This document shows, in pieces, positions 18,202 through 27,932 of a stretch of 64,000 nt of DNA. Source of the DNA: Bifidobacterium sp. ESL0690 (GTDB lineage Bacteria > Actinomycetota > Actinomycetes > Actinomycetales > Bifidobacteriaceae). The DNA is taken from NCBI RefSeq assembly GCF_029392315.1, contig NZ_CP113939.1, positions 1,116,001 to 1,180,000 on the forward strand, written 5' to 3'. The translations under genes were made by a program, and so were the position numbers. The first letter of the stretch is position 1; every line of letters starts with the position of its first letter. Under the pieces are notes generated by a model, which made no database searches, was not told where the DNA came from, and saw only the letters and a list, made by a program, of their open reading frames with translations.

Positions 18202-19468
18202 AGCCGCGCTCGCCGTCGCGAAACGGCATCGAACCTATATTCTCTTCTATCTGGTGGCGCTCAGCCTGGTCATGACGGCCATCCTGTTCCAAAGCGTCTC
18301 CGACACCCACGGATCGTCGCCCACATATTCGCCAGACCAGTCGCGTGTGGCGGTTATCGATAGAGACGGCGGTGCCGGTGGCATCGCGACCGGACTGAAG
18401 GACTACTTGGGGCAGACCAACACCGTCGTGCACGTCGATGACAACCGTCGAGCCATGCAGGACGCCATGGCCACCGACGCCACGGACGCCATTTATGTGG
18501 TGCCGAAAGGCTATATGCACGATTTCACAGATGCCGTATCCAGCGGACAAAATCCCAAACAGCTCAGTGTGGTCATCACGCAGGGCGAGCCCCAGGATCT
18601 TTCCGAAACAAAGGTTTCGACCTTCCTTTCCAATCTGCGAACGACATATCTGGCCGAAACCGCTGCGCAGGCCGGGAGTTCTCGGATTGGTGAATCTGGA
18701 ATCGTGCATAGCGCCGTCCGTGAGGTCGTGCGTGCCGGCAAATCCACCAAAACGGATGCCCATGTCTCTGTCGTCACCACACATCACGCCTCCGGCAATG
18801 CTTCGGCGACGCTGGTATTCGGCCGTTCGCTCTCGCTGGGTTCCTATCCGATCGTCACATCCATGATCGTGGTCATCGCCATGGTGATCGGTGCTTTCAC
18901 CGTCGAAACGACCCGTAGGCGCATGGAGGTGTCTCCGGCTCCTTCGCATGCCGTTGGTCTCGGTCTGCTGGCGGCATGCGCGGGCATCGGAGTGCTGGTA
19001 ACCGTTTACTATCTGCTGCTCTCGCTGGGTGTAACCGCGATCATGACCGGTTCGCTGGCAGGCTTGACGCTGCGGCCGGTTCTGTTGGCGACATGTTCGA
19101 TGGCCATCTATGTGTTCTTCGGCATTTCGATAGGTTTCGTACTTGGTCGTCTCGCTGTCTCAACCACTGCCGCCAACGGACTGGCCAATGTGCTGGGCCT
19201 CGCCATCGGCTTCACTTCCGGCGCGTGGTCGTTCGGTTCCGCGGTGATGACCGGTCCTGTGGCGTTGATTGGCAAGCTGTTGTGCGGCCGTTGGTACCTC
19301 GACGCCATCGACCGGGCCATGGGGCTGGGAACCTACGCGGGCGGCACGTCCAGTCTCGCCGGTTGGGCCTCATCGACCGGCATGGTCGCACTCTTCGCGA
19401 TTGCCCTTGTATGCGTCGGCCTTGCTGTGGGCTCACCTAGACGGCATAAGGAAAGAAGTCGTTCCTGA
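18188..19468 (+). CDS. ABC-2 type transporter permease 2
   Basis: A 426-residue permease with the same topology as the gene before it: an N-terminal helix (ILFYLVALSLVMTAILF), an extracytoplasmic domain to about residue 215 and six C-terminal helices. Sequence similarity to permease 1 is low but the arrangement is the same, so they likely pair. The start ATG lies inside the previous gene after GAGGAGGCAACGTT-type Shine-Dalgarno sequence (GAGG at 18176). A terminator-like hairpin follows the gene. Confidence 0.88.
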   Translation: MNICKAALAVAKRHRTYILFYLVALSLVMTAILFQSVSDTHGSSPTYSPDQSRVAVIDRDGGAGGIATGLKDYLGQTNTVVHVDDNRRAMQDAMATDATDAIYVVPKGYMHDFTDAVSSGQNPKQLSVVITQGEPQDLSETKVSTFLSNLRTTYLAETAAQAGSSRIGESGIVHSAVREVVRAGKSTKTDAHVSVVTTHHASGNASATLVFGRSLSLGSYPIVTSMIVVIAMVIGAFTVETTRRRMEVSPAPSHAVGLGLLAACAGIGVLVTVYYLLLSLGVTAIMTGSLAGLTLRPVLLATCSMAIYVFFGISIGFVLGRLAVSTTAANGLANVLGLAIGFTSGAWSFGSAVMTGPVALIGKLLCGRWYLDAIDRAMGLGTYAGGTSSLAGWASSTGMVALFAIALVCVGLAVGSPRRHKERSRS

Positions 19469-19512
19469 AAATGGTTGGCAATATGCCGGTACATTCGGCA
19501 GCGACTCAATGA

Positions 19513-19544
19513 AACCCCTTCCCGGCAAACGTCTGGAAGGGGTT
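19513..19544 (+). terminator. Terminator-like hairpin after ABC-2 operon
   Basis: AACCCCTTCC (19513-19522) and GGAAGGGGTT (19535-19544) form a perfect 10-bp GC-rich stem with a 12-base loop. There is no T run, so it may be a Rho-dependent or weak terminator, or a processing stem. Confidence 0.5.
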
Positions 19545-19563
19545 GCCGCTAGGGTAGAGGGCT

Positions 19564-21009
19564 ATGTTCGAGGTTTATATTCATGTGCCGTTCTGTTACC
19601 GCAGGTGCGGGTACTGCGATTTCAACACCTATACGGCCGTCGATATGGGCGGTGGCGCGTCGCGCGGCAACTATGCGAACCTTGCCATCGATGAGATGCG
19701 GCTGGTCAGGGAGTGGCAGGAACGGCACGGGATTGATGAACCTGCGGCTTCGTCGGTGTTCTTCGGGGGAGGGACACCAACTTTGCTGCCCGCGGTTGAT
19801 CTTGGGCGGATGCTCCACGCAGTGAAGGATATCTGGGGGATTGAAGCCGGTGCGGAAATTACTACTGAGGCTAATCCTGACACCGTCGACGAACAATATT
19901 TGGAAGCGTTGGCGGAAGCTGGATTCACACGTATTTCCTTTGGCATGCAGTCGGCGGTACCTCATGTTTTGAAAACTCTTGATCGTACGCATACCCCGGC
20001 GAATGTGACCGCGGGCGTGAAAGCGGCGAACAAAGTGGGCTTGCGCTCCAGCGTCGACCTTATCTATGGCGCGCCAGACGAGAGCATGGACGACTGGCGA
20101 AAATCCGTCGAAACCGCCATTGAACTCGGGGTGAACCATATATCGGCCTATGCGCTGACCGTCGAACCGACCACGAAAATGGGACGGCAAATAAAGGCCG
20201 GCACCATTGCCAAACCGGACGACGACGATGAGGCGGCTAAATATGAGATTGCCGACGAGCTGTTCAAACAAGCCGGTTTGCAATGGTACGAAATCTCGAA
20301 CTGGGCACGTCCCGGTTATGAGAGTCGTCACAATCTGGGCTATTGGCGCAACGTCGATTGGGCCGGCATCGGCCCCGGCGCGCACTCGCACTACCGTACG
20401 TCGAACGTCGGTGCGTGGCAGGAGCATGCGGTTTCCGGCGCTCGTGATATTGGCGAAGACGGATTCAGAAAGACGAATACCGCACAAACGGAATGTAACG
20501 TATCAGGCAATCAAAGCGACTTTCAGACCGTTGACGTCAATAAACAAATAAATCAAAGTATTACATATACAGCCGAGTCGGGAGCGAAATCAGCTTCAAC
20601 AAAGTCTGCTTTGTCGCGCGGCACAGGGCTTGAAACACGCTTCGACACCGAAAACAGTATGCAATCGGATGCCGCCCAGTTCGGTGTGCGCGCATGGGAT
20701 ATCGCCCACCCGCGCAAATGGGCCGAAGCGATGGATGCCGGAAACGTGCCGTGGCAGGGAAGCGAAGCCATCACGCATGAGGAAAACCTTGAGGAAACGG
20801 TGATGCTTGGGTTGCGCGTGCGTGAAGGGCTCGATATCTCGAGAATCGAACAGGCCTCCGGGCATGTTGTTGACCGTGCAAAACTCGACGAGATCAAGCA
20901 GTCGGGTCTGATAGAAATCCACGAAGAAAACTGCATTGTCCCGACATTGAAAGGCCGTCTGCTCAACGACACCGTCATCGAGCAAGTACTCGATATTTGT
21001 GACTGGTAA
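19564..21009 (+). CDS. hemW: Radical SAM heme chaperone HemW
   Basis: A 481-residue protein formerly annotated as oxygen-independent coproporphyrinogen III oxidase. The radical SAM motif is CYRRCGYCDFNTY near residue 11 (CxxxCxxC), and the HemW motif HNLGYW is present; the fourth Cys of true HemN is absent, which supports the chaperone assignment. It is about 80 residues longer than usual: residues about 278-373 insert a Ser/Thr/Asn-rich low-complexity stretch between GAHSHY and VRAWDIAHPRKWAEAM, encoded by AT-richer DNA. Its usual job is heme insertion into target proteins. Confidence 0.88.
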   Translation: MFEVYIHVPFCYRRCGYCDFNTYTAVDMGGGASRGNYANLAIDEMRLVREWQERHGIDEPAASSVFFGGGTPTLLPAVDLGRMLHAVKDIWGIEAGAEITTEANPDTVDEQYLEALAEAGFTRISFGMQSAVPHVLKTLDRTHTPANVTAGVKAANKVGLRSSVDLIYGAPDESMDDWRKSVETAIELGVNHISAYALTVEPTTKMGRQIKAGTIAKPDDDDEAAKYEIADELFKQAGLQWYEISNWARPGYESRHNLGYWRNVDWAGIGPGAHSHYRTSNVGAWQEHAVSGARDIGEDGFRKTNTAQTECNVSGNQSDFQTVDVNKQINQSITYTAESGAKSASTKSALSRGTGLETRFDTENSMQSDAAQFGVRAWDIAHPRKWAEAMDAGNVPWQGSEAITHEENLEETVMLGLRVREGLDISRIEQASGHVVDRAKLDEIKQSGLIEIHEENCIVPTLKGRLLNDTVIEQVLDICDW

Positions 21010-21183
21010 CCGAATAATTAGACGAAAGTTCCGTTAACTATTCGTCAACCCGACGAGCGATGTCCACGATGTGGAAGATTTTGTCTGAAAATGGACGTTG
21101 ATACATTTCTGACATCACGTACCGCTAATCTATGAGAGCACTCGTAACAGAGTATCGGTTATCAGAAGCTAGAGGTGATTGTG

Positions 21184-24100
21184 GTGACGCTTAAGACCCC
21201 ACTCGATTTGACGATTCATCGCCCGCAAGGCATGTACGACCCGGCGGCGGAGCATGACGCGTGTGGTGTCGGCATGGTCACCACTTTGAATCGTCGGCCG
21301 GAACGCAAGATCGTCGACGACGCCATCGAAGTGCTCGTCAACCTGAACCATCGTGGAGCCGTGGGTGCCGAGGAGAACACCGGTGACGGAGCCGGAATAC
21401 TCATGGCCATGCCCGACCAGTTCATGCGTTCCGTCATCGAAGCGGATTTGCCGGAAGCCGGTCAATATGCCGCCGGCATCGCCTTCCTTGACCGTGATTT
21501 GGCTGCGGCCAGCCAGCAGAAGCGTCAGATTGCCGATATCGTAACCGAAGAAGGGCTGGAAGTCCTTGCATGGCGCACGGTGCCGACCAACCCGGATGGT
21601 CTGGGCTTGCAGGCGTTGGCTTCCATGCCGGCGTTCGAAATGCTGGTCATGGCCTCGCCGAAATCCGACGAAGAAAGTTCGCTGGGCGGTCTGGAGCTTG
21701 ATCGCAAGGCGTTCCGCGTCCGCAAGCGCGCCGAGCACGAGGCCGGGGTCTATTTCGCCTCGCTTTCCGCACGAACAATCACCTACAAGGGCATGCTCAC
21801 CACAATGCAGCTTACCGGCTTCTTCCCGGACCTTCTCGAGCCGAAGATGAAGACGACCATCGCCATCGTCCACTCGCGTTTCTCCACGAACACGTTCCCG
21901 AGCTGGCCGCTGGCCCAGCCGTTCCGCCTCATCGCCCACAACGGTGAGATCAATACCATCCAGGGCAACCGCAACTGGCTTTCCGCGCGCGAAGGCAAGC
22001 TCAGTAGCAAACTGCTGGGGGAGTTCAAACCGCTGCTGCCGGTGGCCACACCGGGTTATTCCGATTCCGGCACCTTCGACGAATGCCTGGAACTGTTGCA
22101 CCTCGCCGGCCGTAGCCTGCCGCACGCGGTGCTGATGATGCTACCGCCCGCGTGGGAAAAGGACAACACGCTCGATGCCGACGTCCGTGCGTTCTACGAA
22201 TACAACAATTCACTGATCGAGCCTTGGGACGGCCCGGCCGACATCATCTTCACCGACGGCACGCTGGTCGGCGCTCAGCTTGATCGCAACGGCTTCCGTC
22301 CCGGACGCTGGCAGATCACCGATGACGGTTATGTCGTGTTGGCCAGTGAGGCCGGTGTGCTGCCCGAAACCGAGCAGGAACATATCGTCGCCAAAGGCAG
22401 GCTCGAACCTGGGAAGATGTTCCTTATCGATACCGCCGAAGGCCGTCTCGTACCCGACAAGGAAATCAAGCATCAGCTCGCCACCCAGCATCCCTACCGC
22501 GAATGGATCGAAGGCAACGCCGTCAGTCTCAGCGACCTTCCGGCACGCGAGCACGTCCGTCATTCCAACGTTTCCGTCGTCCGTCGCCAACGCGCGTTCG
22601 GCTATACGCAGGAGGATTTGAAAATCCTGCTGCGGCCGATGGCCAACACCGGCAAGGAGCCTATCGGCGCGATGGGCAATGACACCCCTCAGCCTGTGCT
22701 TTCCAGCCACAGCCGTATGCTCTTCGACTATTTCACGCAGAAATTCGCGCAGGTCACCAACCCGCCCCTGGACTGGGAACGCGAGGAAATCGTCACGTCG
22801 TTGGCCTCGGCCATCGGGCCCGAACCTAACCTGCTTGAGGACTTGGAGCTTTCCGCCAAGAAGATCGTCATTCCGAACCCGGTCATCGATTCCGACGAAA
22901 TGGCCCAGCTTAAGCGTCTTGACCGTGCCAAAATCCTCGGAGGGTATTACAATCCGTTCGTGGTTCATGGCCTTTATCAGGTCGCTGGAGGTGGCAAGGC
23001 TCTTGAAGCCCGCCTCGAAGAGATCTTCGACGAGGTCGATCAGGCCATCGCCGACGGCAAGAACTTCATCGTGCTTTCCGACCGTGAATCCAACCATACG
23101 TGGGGCCCGATTCCCTCGCTGCTGCTTACCAGCGCAGTGCAACATCACTTGCTACGCATGCACACTCGCACGCAGGTCTCCATGGCCGTCGAGGCCGGTG
23201 ACGTACGTGAAATCCATCATGTCGCCTTGCTCATCGCCTACGGCGCTGCCTGTGTTAACCCTTATCTCGCTTTCGAATCCGTGGAGGATTTGGCGCGAGG
23301 CGGATTCCTTGATGTCGACGCCAAGACCGGCGTGGAAAACCTCCGCAAGGCGCTTTCCGTCGGAGTTCTCAAAATCATGAGCAAGATGGGCGTCTCCACC
23401 ATCATGAGCTACCGTGGAGCCCAGCTCTTCGAAGCCGTCGGCCTCAATCAGGATGTCATCGACAAATACTTCACCGGCACCACCTCACGCGTCGGCGGCA
23501 TCGGCCTCGACGAAATCGCCGAGGAAGTCGCCACCCGTCACCGCGTCGCTTATCCGAACCAATGGACGGCCACCCCGCACCGCAGGCTGCGCGTCGGCGG
23601 CCAATACAAGTGGAGGAGAACCGGCGAAGATCATCTGAACGACCCCGAATCCGTGTTCCTTCTGCAGCAAGCCACCCAGCGTGGCGACTATGGCCTGTTC
23701 AAGAAATATTCTGAGCATGTCAACGACACCTCCAATAGGCTGATGACCTTGCGCGGGCTGATGAAATTCACCGGCAATCGTAAGCCCATTCCGATCGAGG
23801 AGGTCGAGCCGGAAAGCGAAATCGTCAAGCGGTTCTCCACCGGCGCGATGAGCTACGGTTCCATCTCGCAGGAAGCACATGAAACGCTGGCCATCGCGAT
23901 GAACTCCATCGGAGCCCGGTCCAACTCCGGCGAAGGTGGCGAATCCGACGACCGCATCGAAGATCCGTTGCGTTCCAGCCGCATCAAGCAGATTGCGTCG
24001 GCGCGTTTCGGCGTGACCAGCGATTACCTCGTTCATGCCACCGACCTGCAGATCAAGCTCGCCCAGGGTGCCAAGCCCGGCGAAGGCGGCCATCTGCCCG

Positions 24101-25770
24101 GTGCCAAAGTGCCGCCGTGGATTGCCACTGTGCGCCATGCCACGCCTGGCGTCGAACTGATTTCGCCGCCGCCTCACCACGACATCTATTCCATCGAGGA
24201 TCTGAAGCAGCTGATCTATGATGCGAAGATGGCCAATCCTAAGGCCCGCATCCACGTCAAGCTCGTCTCCGAGTTCGGTGTCGGCACCGTGGCGGCCGGC
24301 GTGGCCAAATGCCATGCCGACGTGGTGCTGATTTCCGGTTCCGACGGCGGCACGGGCGCGGCTCCGTTGAACGCCATCAAGCATGCCGGCACCCCTTGGG
24401 AGATCGGCCTTTCCGAGACCCAGCAGACGCTGATCTTGAACGGCCTGCGCTCCCGTATCGTCGTGCAGTGTGACGGTGAGCTCAAAACCGGCCGCGACGT
24501 GGTCATCGCCGCGTTGCTCGGCGCCGAGGAGTTCGGCTTCGCCACCACGGCACTGATGGCCGAAGGTTGCGTCATGATGCGTGCCTGCAACCTGAACACC
24601 TGCCCGCAGGGCATCGCCACCCAGGACCCGGAGCTTCGCGCGCGCTACACCGGCAAGCCCGAATATGTGGTCAACTTCTTCATGTTCATCGCCCGTGAGG
24701 TGCGTGAACTGCTGGCCCAACTCGGCTTCCACAGCCTCGAAGAAGCCGTCGGGCACGTCGAATGCCTTAATCAGAATGAAGCGGTGGAACGCTGGAAGTC
24801 CAACGGCGTCGACCTTTCCAACGTCCTCGCCCAGTCTGGCCCGACACCGGGCACGATTCTGCACCAGACGATTGCGCAGAACCACGAGCTCGACAAGGCA
24901 CTGGACAATCAACTTATCGACCTTGTCAAGCCCGCACTGGATAACCGCGAGCCAGTGCGTCTCGACCTGCCGATTCGCAACGTCAACCGCACCGTCGGCA
25001 CAATGGTCGGCTACGAGATTACCAAGCGTTACGGCGCCAAAGGCCTGCCCGACGACACCATCGACATGACACTGCGCGGTTCCGGCGGCCAGTCCATCGG
25101 CGCGTTCATCCCGCGCGGCGAAACGCTGCGCATCTACGGCGAAGTCAATGATTATGCGGCCAAGGGGCTTTCCGGTGGACGCATCATCGTGCGTCCCGAA
25201 GACGGCCAATTGAGTTTCGACCCTCATACCAATGTCATCGCCGGCAACGTCACCGGTTTCGGTGCGACGAGCGGCGAGATGTACGTTGCCGGGCGTGCCG
25301 GCGAACGCTTCGCCGTGCGCAACGGGGGAGCGACGTTCGTGGTGGAAGGCGTTGGCGACCACGGCTGCGAATATATGACCGGTGGCACCGTCGTGGTGCT
25401 TGGCCCCACCGGACGCAACTTCGGCGCCGGCTTCTCCGGAGGCCACGCCTACGTGCTCGATCTGGATATGAACAAGGTCAATCCGGGAGCCGTCAAATCC
25501 GGTTCGTTGCTGTTTGAAGCGTTGGATGATGCCGAAGCCCAGCACGTCCATCAGATGGTCAAGAAACATGCCGAAGAAACCGGTTCCGCCTTCGCCCAAG
25601 CGCTGCTTGACAACTGGGATGAGACACGTTCGCGCTTCACGCATGTCGTGCCCAAGCAGTTCGTCGCGATGAGTAAGGCCATGGACGAAGCCAAGGCCAA
25701 CAACGTCGATTTCAACGCGCCCGGAGCGTGGGATAGCGTCTACGAGCATGTGATGGAGGGAGTGGACTGA
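21184..25770 (+). CDS. gltB: Glutamate synthase (NADPH) large subunit
   Basis: A protein of about 1528 residues that makes glutamate from glutamine and 2-oxoglutarate. The N-terminal class II amidotransferase nucleophile is the Cys in EHDACGVGMVT, exposed after a short propeptide is removed. The central and FMN domains follow (GEGGESDD, AKPGEGGHLPGAKV); the 3Fe-4S cluster Cys are in GCVMMRACNLNTCPQG; the C-terminal beta-helix has many Gly repeats. Start GTG 21184 was chosen because GAGG ends eight bases before it; GTG 21181 or 21175 are possible alternatives. Stop overlaps the gltD start (TGATG). Confidence 0.95.
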   Translation: MTLKTPLDLTIHRPQGMYDPAAEHDACGVGMVTTLNRRPERKIVDDAIEVLVNLNHRGAVGAEENTGDGAGILMAMPDQFMRSVIEADLPEAGQYAAGIAFLDRDLAAASQQKRQIADIVTEEGLEVLAWRTVPTNPDGLGLQALASMPAFEMLVMASPKSDEESSLGGLELDRKAFRVRKRAEHEAGVYFASLSARTITYKGMLTTMQLTGFFPDLLEPKMKTTIAIVHSRFSTNTFPSWPLAQPFRLIAHNGEINTIQGNRNWLSAREGKLSSKLLGEFKPLLPVATPGYSDSGTFDECLELLHLAGRSLPHAVLMMLPPAWEKDNTLDADVRAFYEYNNSLIEPWDGPADIIFTDGTLVGAQLDRNGFRPGRWQITDDGYVVLASEAGVLPETEQEHIVAKGRLEPGKMFLIDTAEGRLVPDKEIKHQLATQHPYREWIEGNAVSLSDLPAREHVRHSNVSVVRRQRAFGYTQEDLKILLRPMANTGKEPIGAMGNDTPQPVLSSHSRMLFDYFTQKFAQVTNPPLDWEREEIVTSLASAIGPEPNLLEDLELSAKKIVIPNPVIDSDEMAQLKRLDRAKILGGYYNPFVVHGLYQVAGGGKALEARLEEIFDEVDQAIADGKNFIVLSDRESNHTWGPIPSLLLTSAVQHHLLRMHTRTQVSMAVEAGDVREIHHVALLIAYGAACVNPYLAFESVEDLARGGFLDVDAKTGVENLRKALSVGVLKIMSKMGVSTIMSYRGAQLFEAVGLNQDVIDKYFTGTTSRVGGIGLDEIAEEVATRHRVAYPNQWTATPHRRLRVGGQYKWRRTGEDHLNDPESVFLLQQATQRGDYGLFKKYSEHVNDTSNRLMTLRGLMKFTGNRKPIPIEEVEPESEIVKRFSTGAMSYGSISQEAHETLAIAMNSIGARSNSGEGGESDDRIEDPLRSSRIKQIASARFGVTSDYLVHATDLQIKLAQGAKPGEGGHLPGAKVPPWIATVRHATPGVELISPPPHHDIYSIEDLKQLIYDAKMANPKARIHVKLVSEFGVGTVAAGVAKCHADVVLISGSDGGTGAAPLNAIKHAGTPWEIGLSETQQTLILNGLRSRIVVQCDGELKTGRDVVIAALLGAEEFGFATTALMAEGCVMMRACNLNTCPQGIATQDPELRARYTGKPEYVVNFFMFIAREVRELLAQLGFHSLEEAVGHVECLNQNEAVERWKSNGVDLSNVLAQSGPTPGTILHQTIAQNHELDKALDNQLIDLVKPALDNREPVRLDLPIRNVNRTVGTMVGYEITKRYGAKGLPDDTIDMTLRGSGGQSIGAFIPRGETLRIYGEVNDYAAKGLSGGRIIVRPEDGQLSFDPHTNVIAGNVTGFGATSGEMYVAGRAGERFAVRNGGATFVVEGVGDHGCEYMTGGTVVVLGPTGRNFGAGFSGGHAYVLDLDMNKVNPGAVKSGSLLFEALDDAEAQHVHQMVKKHAEETGSAFAQALLDNWDETRSRFTHVVPKQFVAMSKAMDEAKANNVDFNAPGAWDSVYEHVMEGVD

Positions 25771-27311
25771 TGAGCGACCCCAAAGGATTTCTGAAAGTAC
25801 GCACGCGCCACGAGGCGCAGGACCGTCCGGTCGCCGAGCGCATCCACGACTGGAAGGATGTGCACGCCCAGTCCGGTTTCCAGCCTTGGACCAAGGAACA
25901 GGCTGCTCGTTGCATGGACTGTGGCACACCGTTCTGTATGACAGGCTGCCCGCTTGGCAACATCATCCCGGACTTCAACGATCTGGTCCGTCAAGGCCAA
26001 TGGGATGAGGCCTACCAGCGGCTTTCGATGACCAACAATTTCCCGGAGGTCACCGGCCTGATTTGCCCTGCGCCCTGCGAACAGGCCTGCGTTTTGGGCA
26101 TCCACCAGCCGCCGACCATGATCAAGGCCGATGAGCAGACCATCATCGACCAGGCTTGGAAGCTCGGCTACGTCAAGCCCATGCCGCCGCAACGACTGAC
26201 CGACATGACCATCGCCATCGTTGGTTCCGGCCCTGCCGGCCTCGCCTGCGCCCAGCAGCTGACCCGTGCCGGCCATACCGTCGTTGTCTATGAGCGGGAT
26301 GACGAAATCGGCGGCCTCATGCGCTATGGCATCCCGTCCTTCAAACTTGACAAGCATCTGATTGACCGGCGCATCGAGCAGATGGAGGCTGAAGGCACCG
26401 TCTTCCGCACGAATATGGAAATCGGCAAGGACGTGAGCTGGGACGAGCTGCGTTCACGCTATGACGCCGTGGTTGTAGCCATTGGTTCCGGCGTTCCGCG
26501 TGATGTCAGCGTGCCCGGCCGCGAACTTGACGGCATCCACTTCGCCATGGACTTCCTGCCCGACGCCAACCGCCGTTGCGAAGGCAAGGAACCGGTCAAC
26601 AACATCGACGCGAACGGCAAGAAAGTCGTCATCATCGGCGGCGGCGACACCGGTTCCGACTGCCTCGGCACCGCCATCCGCCAAGGCGCCACCAGCATCA
26701 CCGTTTTGCAGATCAACCCTAAAGAGCCGAGCGTTCGTCCGGACAATCAACCTTGGCCGACTTATGCGCGTCTTTACCAGCCCACCACCTCGATGGAGGA
26801 GGGCGGCACCTACGAATACAACACCGATACCGTCAGTTTCACCGGCATCGAGGAAGTGGCTGAAACCGAGCGCGTGACGTTGGATGACAGCGGCTTGGCG
26901 AGCGGATTCGTGGCTGATGAATCCGGCCATGTCACAGGTGTCAAGGTCGTCGATGTAAAAAGCACGGCTGACGGCAAACGTGAGCACGTTGCCGGAACCG
27001 AGCGGATTATTGACGCCGATCTGGTGCTGATTTCCACCGGTTTCCTGCATCCTGACACCTCGACGATGCTCAGCCAGCTACCGGTCGAGCTCGATCAACG
27101 CGGCAACGTCGCGCGAAGCAAGCAATTCGAGACCAGCCAGGATGGTGTTTTCGTGTGCGGCGACGCCGGCCGAGGCCAAAGTCTCGTGGTCTGGGCGATA
27201 GCCGAAGGCCGCAGTTGCGCCTCCGCAGTCGACCGTTTCCTCAACGGCACCACCGAACTTCCGGCCCCGATCGTCTCCACCCAAAAGCCGATGGCTCTTC
27301 CGAAGGTCTGA
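25770..27311 (+). CDS. gltD: Glutamate synthase (NADPH) small subunit
   Basis: A 513-residue flavoprotein that passes electrons from NADPH to GltB. The N-terminal Cys clusters for two 4Fe-4S centres are visible (CMDCGTPFCMTGCPLGN and CPAPCEQAC); the FAD dinucleotide fold is VGSGPAGLACAQ and the NADPH fold IIGGGDTGSDC. The C-terminal motif reads GVFVCGDAGRGQSLVVWAI. It shares a base with the gltB stop, so the two are translationally coupled. Confidence 0.95.
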   Translation: MSDPKGFLKVRTRHEAQDRPVAERIHDWKDVHAQSGFQPWTKEQAARCMDCGTPFCMTGCPLGNIIPDFNDLVRQGQWDEAYQRLSMTNNFPEVTGLICPAPCEQACVLGIHQPPTMIKADEQTIIDQAWKLGYVKPMPPQRLTDMTIAIVGSGPAGLACAQQLTRAGHTVVVYERDDEIGGLMRYGIPSFKLDKHLIDRRIEQMEAEGTVFRTNMEIGKDVSWDELRSRYDAVVVAIGSGVPRDVSVPGRELDGIHFAMDFLPDANRRCEGKEPVNNIDANGKKVVIIGGGDTGSDCLGTAIRQGATSITVLQINPKEPSVRPDNQPWPTYARLYQPTTSMEEGGTYEYNTDTVSFTGIEEVAETERVTLDDSGLASGFVADESGHVTGVKVVDVKSTADGKREHVAGTERIIDADLVLISTGFLHPDTSTMLSQLPVELDQRGNVARSKQFETSQDGVFVCGDAGRGQSLVVWAIAEGRSCASAVDRFLNGTTELPAPIVSTQKPMALPKV

Positions 27312-27415
27312 ACTTTCTCAGGTTTCGATCTCTCAAGAAATCCATGTGCGAATCGCTTGGCAGGGTTCGGGCTAAAATCAGAGCAGAACGAAATTCACCG
27401 CTGAAAGGAATCGAG

Positions 27416-27868
27416 ATGCCGAATCGCGCCGAACGCAGGGCCCAGGCCAAGCGCAACCGTCAGGGAGTGCCACAACCGAATCAGCCGCAGAATCGCGGCC
27501 GCGGCGGGCTGATCGACGAGTACTCGTTGCAGGAGCGCAGCCGTCGCTTGGAAGAGAGCGGTGACACGGAGTGGAAGCCCAAGGCCGAGAAGCTTTCGGC
27601 ACCGGCAGAAAACCTCGACCCGAACTACAGCGACCCGAAGGTCATGAAGGCGCCGCATTCGTTGCATCAGTGGTTCCGCATCGCCAGCTGGACGCTGATC
27701 GTTCTTTCCGGTATCGCCTTCGCGATCCTCATGTGGGTTCCCAAGCATCCGATGTGGCTGATTCTGACCGTTTCCATCATCTTTGTGGTCGGTGTGCTGA
27801 GCCTCTTCTTCACGGCCGGGAACTACCATCACAACCCCAACCTCGACTCCAACGGCACCGCCATTTGA
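27416..27868 (+). CDS. Hypothetical membrane protein with basic N-terminus
   Basis: A 150-residue protein. Residues 1-40 are Arg/Gln-rich (NRAERRAQAKRNRQ), residues 45-85 are acidic and soluble, and two membrane helices follow (WTLIVLSGIAFAILMWV and WLILTVSIIFVVGVLSLFF). The start ATG 27416 follows AAAGGAA; longer forms starting upstream run through gltD in another frame and are rejected. Such two-helix proteins occur downstream of gltD in related genomes, as far as I recall, but no function is known. Confidence 0.7.
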   Translation: MPNRAERRAQAKRNRQGVPQPNQPQNRGRGGLIDEYSLQERSRRLEESGDTEWKPKAEKLSAPAENLDPNYSDPKVMKAPHSLHQWFRIASWTLIVLSGIAFAILMWVPKHPMWLILTVSIIFVVGVLSLFFTAGNYHHNPNLDSNGTAI

Positions 27869-27932
27869 TGAAAAACGGTGAGTTGGTAGGCCATTATTCA
27901 ATAGTGATAGTCGATGAGGTTGATTGACGCGT

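Noticed and set aside
21010..21183. GlnR or AmtR site before gltB
   Set aside because: GTAAC and GGTTATC words are present near 21142-21160, but spacing does not match either consensus well enough to report a site.
23485..25929. An 814-codon open frame on the minus strand opposite gltB
   Set aside because: It follows the codon bias of gltB in the opposite frame, has no ribosome binding site or family motif, and overlaps a well-supported enzyme completely.
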